Positions 24,721-28,466 of a stretch of 28,466 nucleotides of DNA are shown in pieces. The stretch comes from Planctomycetota bacterium (GTDB lineage Bacteria > Planctomycetota > Planctomycetia > Pirellulales > Pirellulaceae). The notes beneath the pieces were generated by a model. That model was not told the origin of the DNA. It did no database searches and saw only the letters and a program-made list of their open reading frames with translations. The position numbers and the translations under genes were made by a program. How positions within the stretch are numbered: the first letter of the stretch is position 1; every line of letters begins with the position of its first letter. The stretch covers positions 1 through 28,466 of the forward strand of contig JAJRVM010000103.1 in assembly GCA_024277285.1 (NCBI GenBank), written 5' to 3'.

Positions 24721-25335
24721 GGGTACCTCCTTGCACCTGTTTCGCTAAGCAAACGACCTGCCCCGATTGCGTCATGCTGCCTCGGCAATAGACGCGTCGG
24801 GCGGGTGGGATGTCGTGTTATTGGCCAGCCACGCCATCTACGGCGACGCGCTCTGGTGGCTGCGTAGTTTAGCCCAGACAGGAGATTGCTCAAACGGCGA
24901 TTCCGCAAGTTACCTCTTTTTGCTGGCCATGCGACTTGAAGAGCTGCTAGATTGGGTGGACTGCATTGAATGGGCGATATTGTGGGTCGCCGATTCCAGC
25001 GCGACTTACTTCCTGAACACACATGACGGTACACATTTGACTTCCGCATTCCGCATTCCCTATTCCGCATTCCCTATTGGCCACCTCACACCAGCTTCCC
25101 GCCCGAGACGCGAATGATTCACTGCCCAGCTCGCGGTGTTTTGGGTAATATGCGCGTAAGCCACTACAGTTTCCATAGCTACACGGATATCGGAAACACG
25201 CGTGAATAATCCGGGCTAACGAGAACCGTCAGAGTGGCAGCAAAGGCAAAGAAGATGAGGGGCAAAGGAGAGCGCAGGGTGGATAACGTTGCGACGAGGT
25301 AATGCTCCACGCCCTGCCGCCCTGTGCAACTCCCT
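24721..25335. other. Spacer between the helicase and YhaO-like genes, no convincing gene
   Basis: This spacer is about 615 bases long. A 116-codon plus-strand frame at 24767-25117 has no ribosome binding site, no recognisable family, and runs through the heptamer repeat, so it is not called. Apart from that repeat I see only the strong ribosome binding site at 24725-24732. The promoter for the YhaO-like gene should lie here. Confidence 0.55.
25042..25078 (+). repeat. Five tandem heptamers TTCCNNA
   Basis: The units in order are TTCCGCA, TTCCGCA, TTCCCTA, TTCCGCA and TTCCCTA, followed by TT. The period is exactly 7 with two alternating variants. It lies in the spacer between the helicase and the YhaO-like gene and may be a simple slippage repeat. 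Confidence 0.75.
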
Positions 25336-27351
25336 TCATGACCGTTTGCGTTTGGTAGTCTGGCTGGCCGGGCGTTTCTTGTGCGCGGCACGTGCTTTCT
25401 TGGGACGCAGATGCGGAGCACGTTCGGCTTGGCCGGTGATTTCATACAGGAAACGGCTGGCGAGTGTTTCACGCGGCTTGCCCCACTTGCGTCGAGTCAA
25501 GGCCAAGGAGAAGGTCAGCAACTCCTCGGCACGTGTAATCCCGACGTAGCAAAGCCGTCGTTCCTCGTCGATCGCTTTGTCGTCCGCATCGATGCTGCGG
25601 TGGTGCGGCAGAATCCCCTCTTCCATGCCGACCATATAGACCTGAGGGAATTCCAGGCCTTTGGCGCAGTGGAGCGTCATCAGCGATACCGCGTTGCGAC
25701 GCAGTTGGTCTTCTTTGTCATCGCCAAAGTCGCGGTCTGCCAGTGCAATGTCATCCAGGAACTTGCTGAGTGCTGGCTTCGCGTGCTTTGATTCAAAGGC
25801 AGCCAACGCATTGACCAACTCCTGGACCATGTCCCAACGCTGTTGCTGTTCGTTCGGGTCATCATAAACGCGTCGCAATTCGGTTTCGTAACCGACGGCC
25901 GCGATCAGGTCGACCAGCATATCGGCGAGCGACGATGTGTGTGATTGAACTTGTTGGCGGTATTTGTTGAGCAGCGTGACCAGCCGGTCAACGGCGGCGG
26001 CCGGTTTCGTGGGCAGCGTGCCGGCCAGATTGCCGTCTGTGGCGACGTCCCAGACCCGCTTACCTTGTTCGACGGCGGTGGCCATCAAGGTTTCCACGGT
26101 CCGGGCGCCGATTCCCCGTGGAGGCATGTTGATGATGCGCAACAACGCGGTTTCATCGCGTGGCATGACTAACAGCTTGAGGTACGCGAGGATGTCACGC
26201 ACCTCCTTGCGATCGAAGAACGACGTGCCGCCGATCAAAATATAAGGTACCTTGACGCGGCGCATTTCCGCCTCAAAGGCACGCGGCTGTTCGTTGGTGC
26301 GAAACAGAATAGCAATGTCGCCGGCATCAATGCCTGGCTTGCGCAGCTGGCGGCGAATCTCGTCGACCACCGCCTTGGCTTCCTCGGTCTCGTCCTTGCA
26401 TTGCAGGATGCGGGGCTTTTCGCCTCCGGGCCGAGCGGCACGCAGAACCTTGTCGTGCCGAGTCTTGTTGAAGACGATCAGCCGGTTGGCATGCTCAATA
26501 ATCTCGGTCGTACTGCGGTAATTGTCCTCCAAGCGGACCACCGTCGCGTCGGGCCAATCGCGCGCGAAACGCAAGATGTGTTCCACTTCGGCCCCACGCC
26601 AACCGTAAATCGATTGGTCGTCGTCACCGACCACGCACAGGTTGCGGTGTTTTCCGGCCAGTGCACGTACGATCCGGTATTGGCTGCCGTTGGTGTCCTG
26701 ATACTCGTCGACCAGCAAATGGTCGAACCGTCCCGCTTCCTCACTCAGGACATCCGCATGCTTATCGAAGAGCTCTTCGGTACAGAGTAGGATATCATCG
26801 AAATCGACCGCACCGGCGTTCTTGAGTGCTCGTTGGTAGCGTCTGAAGCCCATGGCGGCTAGGTGTTCTTTGTCGGTCTGAGCCAGGGTGGCCGCGTCGG
26901 CGGGCCGTATGCAACGCGATTTCCAGCTGCTGATCTGGTACAGCAGGTCGCCCGGTCGCAGCGCCTCGTTGCCCACGCGGATCTCGCGCAAGACGGATCG
27001 TGCCAGGCCCTCCTGGTCACCTCGATCGTAGATCGCGAACCGTTTCGGATACCCAAGCCGGCGGATGTGTCGGCGGAGGATCTGCAGGCAGTGGGCGTGG
27101 AACGTCGAGACCTGGGGGCGTTTTTTTTGACGTTTGTCCAGCAGTTGGCCGACACGCTGCTGCATCTCGCTGGCCGCCTTATTGGTGAAAGTCACCGCCA
27201 AAATACGCTCGGGGGGGGTGCCGTGCCGTATCAGCTCGGCGATCCGGAACGTCACTACGCGTGTTTTGCCCGTCCCCGCACCTGCCAGGACCAGTAGCGG
27301 GCCCGAGAGCGTGGCGACAGCCTTTTTCTGATCAGCGTTCAATGCAGCCAT
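25336..27351 (-). CDS. UvrD/Rep/PcrA-family superfamily 1 DNA helicase
   Basis: This ATP-dependent 3'-5' DNA helicase has 671 residues, the size of Rep (about 673) and shorter than UvrD/PcrA (about 720-740). Motifs in order are the Q motif LNADQKKAV, Walker A GAGTGKT (24-30), TFTNKAA (54-60), Walker B DEYQDTN (215-221), QSIYGWRGA (246-254), LEDNYRST (274-281), then TLHCAKGLEFPQVYMVGMEEG and CYVGITRAEE. The tail after about residue 630 is Lys/Arg-rich (KKARAAHKKRP) and may bind DNA or partner proteins. No good ribosome binding site precedes the ATG, but the Q motif starts at residue 4, so the start is right. Likely roles are repair and clearing of replication forks. It lies upstream, on the same strand, of the YhaO/YhaN-like pair across a 615-base gap. 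Confidence 0.93.
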   Translation of the reverse strand: MAALNADQKKAVATLSGPLLVLAGAGTGKTRVVTFRIAELIRHGTPPERILAVTFTNKAASEMQQRVGQLLDKRQKKRPQVSTFHAHCLQILRRHIRRLGYPKRFAIYDRGDQEGLARSVLREIRVGNEALRPGDLLYQISSWKSRCIRPADAATLAQTDKEHLAAMGFRRYQRALKNAGAVDFDDILLCTEELFDKHADVLSEEAGRFDHLLVDEYQDTNGSQYRIVRALAGKHRNLCVVGDDDQSIYGWRGAEVEHILRFARDWPDATVVRLEDNYRSTTEIIEHANRLIVFNKTRHDKVLRAARPGGEKPRILQCKDETEEAKAVVDEIRRQLRKPGIDAGDIAILFRTNEQPRAFEAEMRRVKVPYILIGGTSFFDRKEVRDILAYLKLLVMPRDETALLRIINMPPRGIGARTVETLMATAVEQGKRVWDVATDGNLAGTLPTKPAAAVDRLVTLLNKYRQQVQSHTSSLADMLVDLIAAVGYETELRRVYDDPNEQQQRWDMVQELVNALAAFESKHAKPALSKFLDDIALADRDFGDDKEDQLRRNAVSLMTLHCAKGLEFPQVYMVGMEEGILPHHRSIDADDKAIDEERRLCYVGITRAEELLTFSLALTRRKWGKPRETLASRFLYEITGQAERAPHLRPKKARAAHKKRPASQTTKRKRS

Positions 27352-27549
27352 GGGCGAAGATCGTATCAGGAATCAATTCGAGTGAAAGGGGCCCTGCTAT
27401 TGACGGTTTTCTCAAACCAGTCCTATACTTACGCCTTCACGGCCTTCCTCGTTACCCCCCCTTTTTCTGGAACGTGCCCTCGGCGCAGTTCGTAATGCGG
27501 TGGCGTGGCGAGGGTTTTTCCAGCTAATACTACTTCGCGGCTAGGTATT

Positions 27550-28466
27550 ATGAAATCGAAACGACGGCACGAACTGCAGACGAACGAATTGGCCGATCAG
27601 TTGGGGCATTGGATCGATCGAGTCCGACCTCACGTGGGGACGTTCTTGATGGTCGTCTTGGCGGGCGTCGCAGGTTTGGGTGCCTGGTATTACTTCAGTG
27701 CGCATAAAGAATACGAAACCGCACAGGCGTGGCGCGCATATATGTTTGCCGGCTCCAATCCGCAAGGCGATATCGTCAAGGAACTCAATATGGTGGCGGA
27801 CGAGTTTCCCGATACGCAGGCGGGATTGTGGGCTGCGTTGACGGCGGCGGATGTCGAGGGAGGTCGCGCGGTGCGCATGCTGTTTTCTGAAAAAGCGACG
27901 GCTGAAACTGGACTCGATAATGCGATCAAGGGCTATCAACGTATCCTAGGCAGCAAGGCGGTCCAAGATAGCTCGATGCTGCAAAGCCGTGCTAACTTTG
28001 GGCTCGCCCAAACCCTTGAAGCTGCGGGCGAATTGGATAAAGCCATGAAACGCTACCAAAAGGTCGTCGACCTTGATAAGGATTCGGCCGCAGCGAAAGT
28101 GGCCGGACGTCGCGCGGAACGCTTGGCGCTCGGCACGACAAAGAAGTGGTACAACTGGTTCGCTAACCAAACGCCCGAACCACCCAAGCCGGCTGCCGGA
28201 CTGTCGCCCGGGTCGGGCTTTGGCATGCCTTCGGACCTGAACCTGTTGCCGGAAGGACCGAGCAAGAGTTTTCGTAATGAGCAGCCGGAGGGAGCCGATT
28301 CCACGAGCCCCGCGAAGAAGGATGCTGAAGCCGACAAGAAAGAAACCGTGCCGGCAAAGACGGATCCAACGCCAACCGAACCGACCAAGAAAGCGGCTGC
28401 ACCAAGTGACACGCCGACTTTGGAAGGACCTGCGGTCGAGCCGCCCAAGACAGAATCCCCCAAGAC
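27550..28466 (+). CDS. Membrane-anchored TPR-like protein, truncated by the window edge
   Basis: The frame is open from the ATG at 27550 to the window end, giving about 305 residues without a stop. A charged N-terminus (MKSKRRHELQTNELADQL) is followed by one membrane segment near residues 36-55 (TFLMVVLAGVAGLGAWYYF). A helical part of about 130 residues has TPR-like features, including AIKGYQRILGS and a TPR-like repeat FGLAQTLEAAGELDKAMKRYQKVVDLD. From about residue 215 the chain is Pro/Ala/Lys-rich and probably disordered. The topology resembles YfgM-type periplasmic TPR proteins anchored by one helix, but no specific function is claimed. The gene is divergent from the helicase, with a 198-base spacer. 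The ribosome binding site is weak. Confidence 0.75.
   Translation, partial: MKSKRRHELQTNELADQLGHWIDRVRPHVGTFLMVVLAGVAGLGAWYYFSAHKEYETAQAWRAYMFAGSNPQGDIVKELNMVADEFPDTQAGLWAALTAADVEGGRAVRMLFSEKATAETGLDNAIKGYQRILGSKAVQDSSMLQSRANFGLAQTLEAAGELDKAMKRYQKVVDLDKDSAAAKVAGRRAERLALGTTKKWYNWFANQTPEPPKPAAGLSPGSGFGMPSDLNLLPEGPSKSFRNEQPEGADSTSPAKKDAEADKKETVPAKTDPTPTEPTKKAAAPSDTPTLEGPAVEPPKTESPK

Noticed and set aside
24767..25117. 116-codon plus-strand frame in the spacer before the helicase gene
   Set aside because: No ribosome binding site or recognised family, and its end translates the heptamer repeat.
19607..27351. A dedicated phage-defence island made of helicase, YhaO-like and YhaN-like genes
   Set aside because: The genes are spaced by 263 and 615 bases, the helicase looks like a housekeeping Rep/UvrD type, and no mobile-element or defence marker is present. 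Repair remains the simpler reading.

Overview
The window reads as chromosomal DNA of a planctomycete, most likely a Pirellulales relative. This is an inference from gene content and protein style, not from a marker gene. Supporting signs are the DUF1844 protein beside pyrG, a Tat-exported sugar isomerase-like protein, a GH127-family gene, a nucleoside:H+ symporter-type transporter, a YhaN/YhaO-like pair, mostly dispersed genes with long spacers, and several families of short palindromic intergenic repeats. No rRNA, tRNA, CRISPR array, transposase or phage gene was seen.

Layout. (1) 222-3374, minus strand: kdsB (CMP-Kdo synthesis), pyrG (CTP synthesis) and a DUF1844 gene; the last two look like an operon. 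(2) 3375-4271: a long spacer with dispersed repeats. (3) 4272-11770, plus strand: glmS, a secreted glycosidase-like protein of unknown family, and a 925-residue fusion of a GlmU-like nucleotidyltransferase with a galactokinase-like GHMP kinase. (4) 12029-15966, plus strand: a small membrane protein followed closely by an FlK-type hotdog thioesterase, a nucleoside-type MFS transporter preceded by a structured inverted repeat, a stand-alone CinA C-terminal (PncC) amidase, and a polytopic membrane protein whose 3' end runs into a hairpin repeat. (5) 16138-19477: a Tat-exported TIM-barrel protein on the minus strand, and divergently a GH127 gene broken by an in-frame TAG and an internal deletion. 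(6) 19607-27351, minus strand: a DNA-repair-like block with a UvrD/Rep helicase, a YhaO/SbcD-like protein that has lost most metal-ligand positions, and a YhaN/SbcC-like ATPase with mid-protein membrane segments and a hyperacidic tail of about 175 residues. (7) 27550 to the end: a membrane-anchored TPR-like protein cut by the window edge.

How the genes fit together. The left half leans towards nucleotide and activated-sugar supply: CTP for CMP-Kdo, GlcN-6-P for UDP-GlcNAc, and a one-polypeptide sugar kinase plus pyrophosphorylase. The middle holds carbohydrate-degradation genes, one of them decayed. The right half is DNA processing. The most unusual items are the kinase/nucleotidyltransferase fusion with a rewritten sugar-binding motif, the apparently metal-ligand-deficient YhaO paralogue beside an acidic-tailed YhaN, and the repeat families that occupy the spacers.
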